A stretch of 64,000 nt of DNA from Metellina segmentata (lineage: Eukaryota > Arthropoda > Arachnida > Araneae > Tetragnathidae), in assembly GCA_947359465.1 (NCBI GenBank), contig OX375873.1:38226437-38290436 (forward strand), read 5' to 3'. Of the stretch, positions 51,760 to 63,904 are shown piece by piece. Each line of letters opens with the position of its first letter. Position 1 is the first letter of the stretch. The position numbers and the translations under genes are program-made. The notes beneath the pieces were generated by a model. That model was not told the origin of the DNA and made no database searches. It saw only the letters and a program-made list of their open reading frames with translations.

Positions 51760-52035
51760 AAACTTACATGTTCCAAACTCGATCCAACCCAAAAACGATA
51801 TATACGTGGGGGTTGGTGCACGTTATATATATAATAACTTCAAGTGGTCCTCTCGTTGCTGTGGTGTGGTTGTGTTTAGAGTGAGTTGTCAGCTCAAATG
51901 TTGACCTCACCATCTGACAGTGGTTCAAAATTACAAGGTATTGCTCTTGGATTATTCCTCCCGGTGTTGATTCATAACCACGCCAGCATCCCTTTGTGTT
52001 TCTTCAGTGCAACGATAACTAAACTACATACCAAT
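51760..52035 (+). repeat. SINE-A copy without tRNA head
   Basis: Matches 40395-40620: gggggttggtgcac at 51808, gtcagctcaaatgttgacct, catctgacagtggttcaaaa, then cttcagtgcaacgataacta at the end. Confidence 0.75.
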
Positions 52036-52200
52036 TGAAGAGTTGTCCATGGATAGGTACCAGTTCATAGAGAAAAAAAATACTTAGAACATTTTAGAAA
52101 GATACGAAAAAAGGGAACTTGAAAAAGTCTAACTATGAGAGAAATTTTCTATCAAGCTAAGGGTAGGTTTCAGTAGTGTTTCTGTGGATCCATGTAAGTT

Positions 52201-52385
52201 CTGTGAGTATTCCGAATTTGATGTCAGTTGGCTTCTCTTATTGTCCTGTGTGTATTCCGAATTTGACGTCCATTGGCTTCTTTTGTGTATGTCCTGTGAG
52301 TATTCCGAATCTGCTGTTAGATAGCTTCTGTTATGTATGTACTGTGAGTATTCTAAATTTAGCGTCAGTCGGCTTCTTTTATTTT
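52201..52385. repeat. 45-48 bp minisatellite, four copies
   Basis: ctgtgagtattccgaatttg, followed by (a)cgtc(a)gttggcttcttttatgt, starts at 52201, 52246, 52294 and 52342. Confidence 0.85.
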
Positions 52386-52615
52386 CGATTGCTATTTCTA
52401 TTCGTCGCCAACGAAATTTCTAAATAACAAATTTATAATTGAAATGCGAATGTTGATTGGTCATCACCAAATAGATTAAACACCCAAATGGGGATAAACT
52501 ATATTTTAAGGTAACCTCGTTGTAGAACAAGCGAGTGCATATAGGTAGCGGATGTAAAATTCCATCTTGTTTGTATGTACCGGAATTCCCACTCATATCC
52601 AAGAAAGATTCCTGT

Positions 52616-53367
52616 AGGAATTAGGACACCGGATCGAGTGCTTGCGTAAATAATATTCGAAAAGATAGGAAGTTCGGTGAATACTCACGCTTTAAGCATT
52701 TTCCCGAAGAAATGGTTCTTCAGGGAAGAAAGAGGATTCTCTAATTGAACTTTCTTAATGATACTTCTCAAAAACGAAAATTTTAAGGCCCTTCAAATCA
52801 ATTTTTGGTTACCAAAAATATCCGAGTATGTAAAGGTTCGTATACATTTGCGAGCCGAGACGTTCGCGAGCTACTCGTGAACCGTTCGTTCAAATTATTT
52901 TCGCAACAAGCTTCCAGCGATCCATGGGAAAGGAAAGAACCAACCTCGAATCACCAGGCAGTCATTTGTCAGCCACCGGTGATGACGATGGAGGAATTAG
53001 GACACCGGATCGAGTGCTTGCGTAAATAATATTCGAAAAGATAGGAAGTTCGGTGAATACTCACGCTTTAAGCATTTTCCCGAAGAAATGGTTCTTCAGG
53101 GAAGAAAGAGGATTCTCTAATTGAACTTTCTTAATGATACTTCTCAAAAACGAAAATTTTAAGGCCCTTCAAATCAATTTTTGGTTACCAAAAATATCCG
53201 AGTATGTAAAGGTTCGTATACATTTGCGAGCCGAGACGTTCGCGAGCTACTCGTGAACCGTTCGTTCAAATTATTTTCGCAACAAGCTTCCAGCGATCCA
53301 TGGGAAAGGAAAGAACCAACCTCGAATCACCAGGCAGTCATTTGTCAGCCACCGGTGATGACGATGG
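52616..53367. repeat. Perfect 376-bp tandem duplication
   Basis: Copy 1 is 52616-52991 and copy 2 is 52992-53367; I find no difference between them by eye. The repeat includes gcgagccgagacgttcgcga and ctcgtgaaccgttcg, GC-rich words resembling subterminal sequence of some DNA transposons. Short open frames in each copy are identical copies of each other and have no known domain. Confidence 0.93.
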
Positions 53368-53369
53368 AG

Positions 53370-54194
53370 CCTGGAGGGTCGCGAGCATTAAGAAACCACG
53401 TCCAAATGATGATAACTAGAGGGTCGCTAAAGGTTCGGCTCAAAAATATATAGACGGCTTAAGAATGTATGTCTATTTTATTCCGTTATTACAACTCAGA
53501 TCTAAAGAAAAATTGGAATTAATTTTCTTAAACACTTGTGTAAAACAGATTGGATATCGAATAAATTTTGACCAAAACTATATTTTCTTATTAGGAATCC
53601 AAACATCTTGCATATTAAGGTGTGGAATATTATCTCATTTGCACGATTCTTTCCTCCCTGGGTGTATTTGTCGTGTCAGTGAAACTTTCCTTGTGTGTGT
53701 TTGCCTATTACTTGATATTGTATGCCTTGGTGTAGCTTATCCCAATAACCCTTGCGCCATAAAACCCCCAAAGCCAACCAACCATTGAATATCTCGTTTT
53801 TGAAATTTTTAATTGACTAATTTTTGTACGCGTGCTTATTTTCGTATTGTAATCATCCCTTTGAAAAGTTGTTATGGCGAACTTGTCAATCTATTCCAGC
53901 TATTATTTAATTAGACAGATAATTTTAGAAACAAACTTCTGAAGCTAGCCGAATTTTTTTAAATTTACGAACTATTTTCCCCCCACTAAAACCTGATCCT
54001 TAGTCCAGAAATATTAAGTTGTGTGGAAGTTATTAAGGAATATGTTGTCAAAAAATTTGATTAGTTAGTACATATTGTATAAGTTACCACTACCATTAAT
54101 TTTCCATGTAACGTTTATAAAAGTATTCCCACTCAAACCAAATGGGAATTCGTCTATTAGATAACAGCCATAACGGCGTTGCGTGAAGTGTCTG
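53370..54194. other. Unassigned sequence with a short repeat scrap
   Basis: 54135-54175 (aaaccaaatgggaattcgtc, gataacagccataacgg) matches the Helitron-type nest at 49160-49240. Nothing else recognised. Confidence 0.4.
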
Positions 54195-54253
54195 CTCAGG
54201 TGTTGCTTTCGTCATATGGCTTTGGTTTAAAGTTACGAGGCTTTGTCCTTGTA

Positions 54254-55331
54254 CGAGGGTGCGTCAATAATTAACGCATATGTCAATTTTTAAGCAGGAA
54301 AATAATTAGTCAAAATGAAACTATTCAGTAAAAAGGGAACTAGAGGGTGATACTGATTGGGCACAATGCAAGATTTCGTGATTCCACGTACCGGTACCGT
54401 TCGTCAGTCACCGGTAAAATGGCGTTAGTGATTACATCATCAACTGTGAAGGAGCAACGAGCTGTGATAAGATTTCTTTTTGCAAAAGGAAAGAAAGTTG
54501 GAGATATCCATTCGGAGATGGTAGAAGTTTACTGAAAAGACAGTATTGACCGTACCAATGTGGGAATATGGTGTAAAATGTTTCAAGATTGGCGAACGAG
54601 TTTGGTTGTTGAAGTCCGATCTGGGAGGCCAGTGTCTTCTACAACCTGTTTAATTGTTGATGAAATCGACAACGTCATACGAGAGAACCGTCGAACAAAG
54701 TTGAATGAAATAAAAGAACGTTGCAAAATTTCTTATGGATCTGCCTGGCACATTGTTCATGAGAAGCTAGGATACAGGAAAGTTTGTTCTCGCTGGGTAC
54801 CAAAAACAACTGTCGGAACAGCACGTTGGATGCAGAATGGCTTGCAGTCTGACACATTTGCAGTGGTACCACGAGGACAGTAATGAGTTATGGGCGAGTA
54901 ATGTAACAGGGAGATGAAACCTGGGCTTTACACATGACACCGAAGTTAAAATCTGCGAGCATGATGGGGAAACATCCATTGTTCTACGGTTGGGAAGTTT
55001 TGGAGCAAACCTCCATACTGCAAGGATCTAGCACCCTTCGATTTCCATCTGTTTGGGCCTATGAAAAAGTTCCTTTGTGGTAAGGAGTTTGACTCTGACG
55101 AGACGAACTCAAACGGAGGCCGTTCGAATGAGGCTCTTCTTGCAGCCGACTATATCAGACCGGGATTTTCAAATTGATCCATCGTTGGGACAAAATGCCT
55201 CAACATGCATAGGAATTATGTGAAAAAAGTAATAAATGGACAATACTTTCATTTCTTATTTCATATTGTCATTAATTGCTTTATTATTATTACTTTTTAC
55301 ATTATTTGTGTTACTTATCACCATGCCCTCG
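54254..55331 (+). mobile_element. Mariner element inserted at TA inside a SINE
   Basis: The left end reads cgagggtgcgtcaataatta after TA at 54252-54253. The right end ccctcg precedes TA at 55332-55333. The TIR match is short (cgaggg). Inside is a degenerate mariner transposase. The SINE sequence continues on both sides, confirming the borders. Confidence 0.8.
54419..55180 (+). pseudogene. Mariner transposase pseudogene
   Basis: The N-terminal HTH region reads EQRAVIRFLFAKGKKVGDIH near 54450, then a stop at 54533. In another frame come GRPVSSTTCLIVDEID, KISYGSAWHIVHEKLGYRKV and SRWVPK near 54800. The catalytic block is partly lost: PPYCKDLAPFDFHLFGPMKK-like sequence is readable near 55015-55065 (corresponding to the third Asp region), and the C-terminal GKEFDSDE follows. 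First and second Asp motifs are not clear. Multiple frameshifts and stops make it dead. Confidence 0.7.
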
Positions 55332-55420
55332 TATCTTTCCCTTGATGATTGATTCTGGACCGTCGCGCATAACCAGTTGTGTTGCTGCAGTGCGAAGTTC
55401 ATTATCTACCTACCTACAAA

Positions 55421-56144
55421 GGATTATTTCAAACAATAAGAAGAAATAAAAAAACTGTTGTGCAAGAAACCATTTGAAATTAGTAGAATGTCGAAACATC
55501 TGAAACGGAGAAAAATGCGTGTGTATAGAAAAATTATCAAAATATAAAATTATTTCTTTGACATGTATTTTGTTCGACACAGTTCTGCCTTTAGTGAAAG
55601 AGCCCTAGCAGATACTATAAACACCACTTCCATCTTCCCTTCCACCAAACAGAACGGATATTTTTCCAACACCTACTTAGGCTACTACCGAGACATCGTA
55701 GTATTCCAGTTGAGTTTGTGGAGCCTTGTGTTCTTGAAAAGAATTAAATCTCCTGTTGTTCAAACAAAAGTATTATGCGGTTAAACAAGAGATAGTCGAT
55801 CATCCCAATGCTTAAATTATTATCAATAACACAATTTTTTATTCAAAGGAGAATGTCGTGAAGAGAGTTGAATTCACGACTTGTCAGAATTTAATCTGTG
55901 TGATTCTTTAACTGGAATTTCGGAAGAAAAATAAGAATCAGGTGTCTCAATCAGAGCATTGTTGAACTGTCGTAGTCACATTAATTCAGTTTGCATCTTG
56001 GGTTCTCTTTATACTCCACCGTCATTTCAAATCTATGTGGGTGATCTGTATCTCTTTTGTAAAATGAAATAGAGTTATTTTCAAATGAGTTTTCAACTCA
56101 CGAAACATAATATTTGGTATCAATTAGTTTTTAAGGTAAAATTA
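55421..56144. other. Unassigned sequence
   Basis: No gene recognised. Confidence 0.4.
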
Positions 56145-56398
56145 TGTGCTCAGATGGCAAAATGTTATAAGTCACTTTTCCCAAAACATTGAGTAAGTCC
56201 CATCCTGGAGTCTGGTTTGTTAATGTTTAGAAGGTGGCAATATGTCGTAAGTCCTTTTCTTTCAGTTTATGAGAAAACAAAGGTGGGTAATTTTTATAAG
56301 TCAAAAACCACAGAACCACATGTTGAATCTTGAATCTTTAAATTGCTGTCATGAAAAATTAAAAAAAGGGACTTTTAACATTTTACCATCTGGGCACA
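56145..56398. mobile_element. Small TIR element, 254 bp
   Basis: The left arm tgtgctcagatggcaaaatg plus ttataagtcactttt is inverted with the right arm at 56362-56398, with about five mismatches in 35 bp. No coding capacity. The target duplication is not obvious, so the superfamily is left open. Confidence 0.65.
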
Positions 56399-57364
56399 GA
56401 AAACTTAGACTTTAGTTACATTGAAAATCCGTTGCCCCTTTGGAAGGCTACATTTGAAGTTATGATTAGATTCTTATTTGTATTCCCTAATTTCAAATCA
56501 TTCTTTAAACTTAAGGATTGCTATTTCAAAATGTTTTTCAAAAGTTCAATCATTATTAATCCTCCTGGTGGATGTCTAAACGAGGAATATGTTCAGTATC
56601 AAAACTGTTAAGATCTTGATGGGCGAAATATTTCATCATTAGAAATTTCTGACCAGATCTCGTCTCTATCAAACTACTGGCACTATCGTATTGATCAGAT
56701 CATCTAAATTAGTCAGATCTTGATCCAGAAGATATCTCGTCGAGATCACTTGGAAAGATGATAATTAATCAATTCATATCCACATTAAACCTGACCTGAA
56801 AATCACAAGATCATCAAATCAAGAAATCCTGACCTTCACAAAGAGGAATTTCTTTCTATCAAAAGTAGAGTCTTACCGTTAGGTGAACGCAAAAACTTGT
56901 TACAAACAAGACCTGTCGGAAAAAATGAAAAGTTTGGAAAAGTTATTCCAAAGAAACTGCCAAGACTGTCAAAAAGCGCATTCATGCCCACTTTTCGATC
57001 GAATTGCATTAGTTTGGCAAGTGATGAACTATAGGAGGTCACAAAAACATTGTGTATTGTAAAAGCGTGTTATTGTAAACATTATAACGGAGAAGAGAAA
57101 TACATGCGATTAAAATTTAATTTGATTGATCGCCGTTTTAACGAATTTTGACTGTTATTTTTCTTTACGAGTTGAAATAAGATTTCATTCTGCAATGTTT
57201 ATAAAAGAGAAGAATTCATACAAAAATATTTTTTCAGGAACTCCTCCAAACTTACAGAATCTGGGCCGATCCGCTTGAATCTGAATCCATTCGAAAATGG
57301 CTAACGAAGATTATGTAGGATTTCGATCGTCCCGTTATTTTTTAATGTATTTTTAATTAACGTC
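56399..57364. other. Unassigned sequence
   Basis: 56640-56830 is rich in agatc(t)-type words (cagatc, agatcat, cgagatc) but without a regular period. No gene recognised. Confidence 0.4.
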
Positions 57365-57480
57365 GTACTGAGCAACACAACGGGCTATTGACGACGGTCC
57401 GAGATCAATCCCTTAAGGGAAAGATTTGAGGATATCATCAAGTCATTTTGAACCACGGGCATATGGCGATTCGATTGTCA
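57365..57480 (-). repeat. SINE-A fragment
   Basis: Read on the minus strand: gtggttcaaaatgact, atctttcccttaagggattg, atctcggaccgtcgtcaata and gcccgttgtgttgctcagta. This is the SINE body and tail in reverse. Confidence 0.75.
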
Positions 57481-57939
57481 GGATTTAGTTGGATTGAAGG
57501 AAGCTTCACACCAACAGAATCTGGGTCAATCTAAATTAATCTGAATCCAATTCTTATGAAGATTCGGGGAAAATCGCTTCCATAAGAAATATCTTGTTGG
57601 TTTCAAAACCTTTTATTCTGTCTTAATTCCGTTTTTGTTTTTAAGCCTCTGAATCTACCGTAATCAGTCTATTTAATTCACATTGTTTTGAATTGACCCG
57701 GATTCTTTGGGTGTGAAGTTGCCCTTACGGATTGGTAATGTGTAGGGGGATTTCGCTATCATGCATGGGACATTAACACATATATTCTAGTCATAAAAAT
57801 GCTTTGTTTTTTTATTATTCTTCATGAATCTCAAAACTTTTTTGAACTTTAACTATCTTCACATTAATTAAGCTTATCCCAAATGTTTGTTTACTTCTGT
57901 CATTTGTTTCCAGACATAAAGAGCTAGTATCAAGTTATC

Positions 57940-58270
57940 ACGTATGAAACATCTCTGATCACATTGACGTTATGCTCTATATGACGTCTCTGGTCACTTT
58001 AACGTTATGGTCTATATGACGTATCTGGTCACATTGAACGTATCCGATATTATGGAACATCTCTGGTCACATTGAAGTTATCTTACACTCCTCGTATAAT
58101 GGAACTTCTGTGGCTCATTGAAGTTATATCACATTGTGCATGTTATTATGGAACAACTCTGTTCACATTGAAAATATCTTATAAATTAGAACTTCTCTGG
58201 TTTATTGAAGTTATAACATATTACGCAAGAAGTTATCCAATATCATAGAACATACCTGGTCACAATTAGG
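57940..58270. repeat. Minisatellite-like array, 40-60 bp units
   Basis: The core atggaacatctctggtcaca, followed by ttgaagttat, recurs about nine times with substitutions and variable spacing (for example 57945, 57983, 58023, 58055, 58098, 58148, 58187, 58241). Confidence 0.75.
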
Positions 58271-60312
58271 TTATTTTTTTATTATAAAAAATCTTTCGTC
58301 GCATTAAAATAAAAAATACATTTAAGATCGAAAAGTTTTTTTGATTAGAGAGTGTAAAAGATCGAGTATGATTGTATAAAAATTTGCATGTGATTGACCC
58401 ATTACTGACAAGGCCGTATTAATGTTAAACGAAAACTCTCATTGAATAGAGAATTGGCTCATTTGTTTACGAAGTTCATAAGCGAAATTTTTAATAAACA
58501 AATGATTTTCAGATATCTTTATCCATAAAGTGTGTTGGAACAAATTAAAATTAAAACATAAGAATTATCAAATTTATATTTCCTTAATACTTGAAACATA
58601 ATACTTAATTTAAGACTTGGAGAAGAAATAATCATCACACAATTATTTTTAATGCTCACCCTTAAAAAACACAAATTGCTTCCAATTTACATTTCAAGGA
58701 TTACTGCGTTCTAATTAGCAGTCAATGAGCTCGAAAAAAGTGCCCGAATCTCAGAAATAAACATAAATATTAAAAAACACTCGTATTTTTCTTCTTAATT
58801 TCCAATTCCGTTTGGTAATCTCATCTTATCGGGAGGAATTAATATTCGCACACACTAGGTTCTCAAATTCCATTGTGCGACGGAAATGATTTAAATTTGA
58901 ATTCTTGAGAAGGGACAAAAAATGTCCCAGTAATGAAAGAATTCAATTAAATTGAAGTCTCCACCGTTAATTTCACTCTATTGCAAAGATAGGGAAAGTG
59001 CTGAAAGAGAAAAAAGTATTTTCTAATTTTCTTACGAGGTTGATATTATATTAAGAAAAGATCGATTTCGGCTCTGTGAAGATTTACGTTGCATTTCTTT
59101 TCGTAATTACTGGGGATTATCGTTTGCATTTTCCTAAGTTTCCATTTTTTTTAATCAAAATTTTGCGGAGTTTTTGAGTTTTGAGAAAAGTGGAAGGTTC
59201 TGGAGATAACACCTTTTAAAACATAATTCGTTACTTTTATGTGTATATATAAAGTTTGAATGCATTTTCCGTTTCGAGAGAAAAATAAATACTTGCTTTA
59301 CGTTTCGACTATTTTTGATAAATGTTGAAGCATTTATCTTTAAAATAATTAATTTTTTTTCTATAATGCAAAGATATTTACCCAGTATTTTGAAGGAAAT
59401 TGTAATTTGTGCTAATATTGAAACACGAAATGTTAACTTCATAACTTGATCCCATGATGTTTACACAACGAGTGTTCAGCAAACGAAAGTAGTGTTTGTT
59501 TACGTAATATGGCTTGAGTAGATCTTTGTAAAAACTAACAAACCATGTTTTTTCTTGGTGAATAATTCAACACTTTCTCTCTTTTTTTGCACACAAGCTT
59601 CTGATTTATAATACTGTATTATATATTGTTTGTTGAAATTTTCTTGAAATAGTAGTTCATTCAGAAGAATATAGATATTTAGTTTCTAACTAAATAAACG
59701 TACTTTGTGCTTTTGCAATAAATAAAAATTTTTGAACAAACATAAACAAATTTAAACATTATGCTTAAAATATTCTGAACAAAATAAGATGCAAAATAAC
59801 TAAGGAAAAAGTAACGTTTCGAATTTGAGTATTTTTATTATGTTACAAAAAACTGTTTATTACGAAAATTCTCTCAAAATAATTCAAGTGTTGTATGAAT
59901 TTAAATATTTTCTCTCTTGCTTCAACCACACGTCATATATGCGGCAAGAATTATGCTCCAAAAATTTCTTAGTTTAGTGTTACATCATAGTACAGCCTAT
60001 GAACATGGTATTTTTATCTTCAATGTGATGTACTCCGATGGATATACGTACTTCCATTTTTACACTTAGTGATCAGAACTGTCCAGATATTTTTAGATAA
60101 ATTCGCAAATGTCACTTTATACACACCCTACCCTCTAACCTCAAAATTAAGCCTTCTCATTCTCAATCTCACCTTTTCAATCTCATAATAATATCACTGG
60201 AGAGAACCTGGAAATTAGGTGTTGTAAGTGCATAGTCTTAAAGCCAACGCGTTTTTCCTGTGATTGAAATGACGATGACATGTACCTTAAATAAATCCCG
60301 CCTATTGGCTTG
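58271..60312. other. Unassigned AT-rich unique sequence
   Basis: 58560-59150 is free of repeats seen elsewhere in this window and holds several TAAT-type motifs (ctaattagc at 58712, gaattaatatt at 58838, gtaattactgggg at 59105). It may include regulatory DNA, but nothing decisive is visible. No gene recognised. Confidence 0.35.
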
Positions 60313-61042
60313 ATTTAGCTTAGAGGTGCACAACCTGTGGCCCGCGGGCCACATGCGGCCCACGAATCATCAATTTGCGGCCCACAAACTAATTTTGACT
60401 AAACTTCCAAGGGTATTTAAGTTTCGAAGCAAATTGACTGACAAACATTTAGAATCAGTCTGAAGAATTTCTACTAGCAGTATGGAACCAAACATACCTA
60501 AGTTAGTTAGTAAAACTCAGTATCAGCCATCCCATTAGCAAGCTGTAACATAATTATTGTTTATGGTTTAGAAATTTTAATATTAAATATATTTGATGCT
60601 GTAATTTTTATTTCTAATTTTACTGATATTAAAATTTCTGGATACTCATATTTATTGCTCATTGTACTATTACTGTTATTAAATGTATAACCTAAAATAA
60701 TTTGCTGAAAATCACGTTCTTCAGACACATTCTTAAAAGTAATTCTAAATGATTGTGATCATTGCAAATGTTTGTTAACTTCTTTTAAACTATTCACAAT
60801 ATCATTCATTTAGCTCTGTAACAAGCTCGTAGATTTTGAGAGAAAACATTTGTAAGTTTAATCTTAAAAAAAATAAGTGATTATTTTTTCCTATACATAT
60901 TAAGTGTAATAATAGCTGTCGTAATTTGGGTTGTAGCACTTTCATTGTGTCTGTGCTGCAACTTCATTTGCGGCCCCCCGTGTCTCAATCAACGTTGCGA
61001 GTGGCCCTTCTCCCAAAAAGGTTGTGCACCCCTAACTTAGCT
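60313..61042. mobile_element. hAT-type non-autonomous element, 714 bp
   Basis: The element is 60321-61034. It starts tagaggtgcacaacct and its right end inverted reads taggggtgcacaacct. Flanking 8-bp repeats are atttagct (60313-60320) and acttagct (61035-61042), one mismatch. Both subterminal regions carry gcggccc-type words (60333-60387 and 60971-61005), typical of this hAT type. No transposase frame is present. Confidence 0.88.
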
Positions 61043-61369
61043 ACTAGTAAAAACTCTCGAAGTTTGCTTAACTCGTATTTTATGACCACGTGAAATGTTT
61101 GATTGTCAATTTTTCGTTATAGACTCCTTGTTTCGGGAAAACAACTCTCCTGCTTCAGCGAAAGTTCCCGTATTTATTATTTATGCATACAGAATCTTAA
61201 TCTATGTTTCGTTTACCATGGTCATGGTAATTATGAGCTACTCAAGAGTCATGATCTGGCCATGCTTTCTACACTGGACAGCGACGATATCGTCTCTATT
61301 GTGGCCAGTATCATTCGTTGAGCACATTGTGTTCGTCGTCGACACCACCATGCTTTGAAGATATCCAAA
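61043..61369. other. Unassigned sequence
   Basis: Overlapping open frames on both strands at 61095-61430 have no recognisable domain and are probably chance. Confidence 0.4.
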
Positions 61370-61445
61370 GTTTGGTCCCTTAGGCATATCCAGGACCGTC
61401 GCCAATAGATCTTTGTGTTGCTGATGTACCACATAGATTAAACTA
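61370..61445 (+). repeat. SINE-A tail fragment
   Basis: tccaggaccgtcgccaatag and tttgtgttgctgatgt, then the tail, match the SINE 3' region at 3150-3180 and 55360-55390. Confidence 0.65.
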
Positions 61446-61817
61446 AATGCCTAACTCATAGCGAAACAAGACTATAAAAATTATTGTATAACGGTTTTGT
61501 ATCAAGTAACCACGTGACAGGTGGTATGCACTACCGCAATCTGTCGATCAATAGTATAAAAGCTATTCAAATACATTCAACGGCTAATCGAATCTAGAAA
61601 TTTTAGACAAAATTTTTTAACAACAGTTTAGGATAAAAAAAACCGCATGAATACCTTCCAATTAAGTCATCAGGAAATAACACAAAATTTTCAAAAATAT
61701 ATTTAATTTTTATATTCTGTGCTTGCAAGGTTAAACCTCTTATACTTCAAAACCTTTTCAACTCAACGTTGATAGCTATTTTTCTTACCTTCACTACCAT
61801 TTTAAGCAAAGATCGGA
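61446..61817. other. Unassigned AT-rich sequence
   Basis: No gene or repeat recognised. Confidence 0.4.
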
Positions 61818-62074
61818 AATTGAAGGGTTTGCTGCAAAAAGGAGGTAGCTCCAATTTTTCAAGTTTTTGGAAAACCGTAAGGGAAATTCAAAATTCTAAG
61901 TTGTAAGGAAATATTCTTTTTGATAAATGTCCTTAATTGTTCTTAACTAACGATTGGATCTACATCTTTCTTACACCAAACAAAAGAGTTTTTTACAAGT
62001 TAGTACATGTAACTCCGTACTAAGGTACCTCCTTTTTGTAGAGGTACCTCCTTTTTACAGCAAACACCTCAATT
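61818..62074. mobile_element. Small TIR element, about 255 bp
   Basis: The left arm (from aattgaagggtttgctgcaa, then aaaggaggta) is inverted with the right end (tacctcctttttacagcaaa, then cacctcaatt). The last part of the right arm is itself duplicated in direct orientation (ggtacctccttttt(g/a)) at 62026 and 62043. The interior is non-coding. aattga at both edges may be the target duplication. Confidence 0.65.
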
Positions 62075-63904
62075 GACGTCCGACCAATGGTACATCAAAA
62101 TTTAGCATTTAATTCTTGCCATTTATAAAGCGTGCTTTGCGACGAAGGTAAGCTGCTTCGCCCTACGTTAGTCATATGTCCTCTCTGATACGAGCAGAAC
62201 AAAGTTAAATTCGATCCCAAACACTTTTTTTCCCAACAGAAGACATATTTTTCTCTTTCATAAAAATTACGGACAGTTTAACACACATCAGCCTCAGCGC
62301 ACTGCGAGTCAAGTATACAACATCAATCATGTAAACTTCGGATACACTCTTTTATCCACTAATCCCAGAGTAGAGAAACGAAAACTTTCAAGTTCCCGCA
62401 ACTAAAGAAAAAAACAAAGAGAATCTATGAATCCGAGTCTGTACATTTCTCGGGTAAAGAAACCAGGGGGATTTTGTTTTCTATTTACTCAAGTAGAGAA
62501 ATTACCCAAGTTAATCTTTTGTTGTACAGATAACTCTTGCGAGATTTCATGAGAGGTTTCTTTTTCCTCTTTTCTTCTTTTTCCTGTTTGTCTTAAAAGT
62601 CTGAGTATACAAGCTTGGAGGAGAAAAAATATTTTTTTTTTCTCATTGCATCCTTTGCTTTCCCTTAAGAAGGGAGATCTATAGAAAGTTTATCCAGCTT
62701 CCAACTCACGGCCCATTTCTCTTTGAAATCGATTAGCACTGGTTTTTATCTGGTAGAATGAACTTTAGAAATCGCCGCGTGCTTTCTTCGTTAGCTCAAC
62801 TACTCAGGCTAAGTTGGAGCGTTTTTACTGGGAAAGCATCCTCAGCTCCATGCAGAATTATTCACAAAAATAGAAAACTCAACAGATAAATAGAAAAGCT
62901 GGGATTTCTACTGCTTCAAACATTCTTGGAATTGAGGAATGTTTTAACGTATCTTCCTTTAGCATTAATTTAGATAAATTACTTCAAGAATTTTTCTTTC
63001 AAGTTTTTTTGTTGCTTTCAGTTTTAGTATGTAGCTTTTGAGGAAGTTATTATATTTCGCAGAACATGAGCAGTGCCCTGCTGTTAAGGTCAAGTCAAGG
63101 TTACTTTAAAAATAAGTTATGTAAGCTGAATTTAAGTTGTTTTAAAGTTATTATTCAAATACCACATTGAAATGAATATGTATTCAATATTTTTTTTGAT
63201 AAATTTAATTTGACATGAGATAAGATAAAAAAAATAGTGTATGAGAGGATTGCTAAATATAGAGAGCGCTAACTTTTTACGATAGTATGCATTTCCTGTT
63301 TATTTTACATTCCGAAAGTGACACAATTTGGCACACAACTTATATAATTTGTATCGTATCGTTTCTTGCATTCGACAAATGTTTTCACTTTTTATCGAAT
63401 TTATTTTTCATTTAAGTGAGAAACATGACCTGCGCAGGTGTAAGTTTCTGTTCCAAATTGTGTTGCTCTTTAACTGTCCCACACAAGCAATTTAGTGGCG
63501 GAGGGCCAACTTCGCCAAAATGGCAATAAATGACATTAGTTGGTAACCGGTAATATTTTCTTTGTCTACTGTCGTTTTTTATGTTCAAACTAAATAGTCA
63601 GTTATAAGGTAAATACATAAAAAAGCGGACTTACAATTTATACAGTTTTATCTCTTACTCATTTCGCTTAGGATGCCTCATTTGTAAGTGGCAAATGGCA
63701 ACAAATATAGCACGCATAATGTAATTCCTCGTGAATCAATTCTGTGAATGGAAAATGCACTGTATTTTTCATCAAATTTAGATTTTACATGACACAAATG
63801 GTATCAGTAGTTTTAAAAACGGTTTTATAAAGTTTGATTTAGTTAAAACTACCTACTATTACATCTATGATGAAGTCAATCAACTAGCGAATAAATCCTA
63901 AGAG
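62075..63904. other. Unassigned unique sequence
   Basis: No gene, no repeat seen elsewhere in the window. A pyrimidine-rich stretch occurs at 62550-62600. Confidence 0.4.

Larger units (their letters stand above)
54195..55420 (+). repeat. SINE-A copy split by a mariner
   Basis: The left part (54195-54251) ends ggtttaaagttacgaggctt and tgtccttg. The right part (55334-55420) resumes tctttcccttgatgattg, then ctggaccgtcg, gttgtgttgctgcagtgcga and tacctacctac. Joined, the order matches the intact SINE. The insert is 54254-55331. Confidence 0.8.

Noticed and set aside
52805..53453. Two nearly identical proteins as a duplicated gene
   Set aside because: They exist only because a 376-bp DNA segment is duplicated; the frames are short and lack domains or start context.
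61095..61434. Overlapping open frames on both strands
   Set aside because: No domain or coding pattern; the 3' part is SINE tail.
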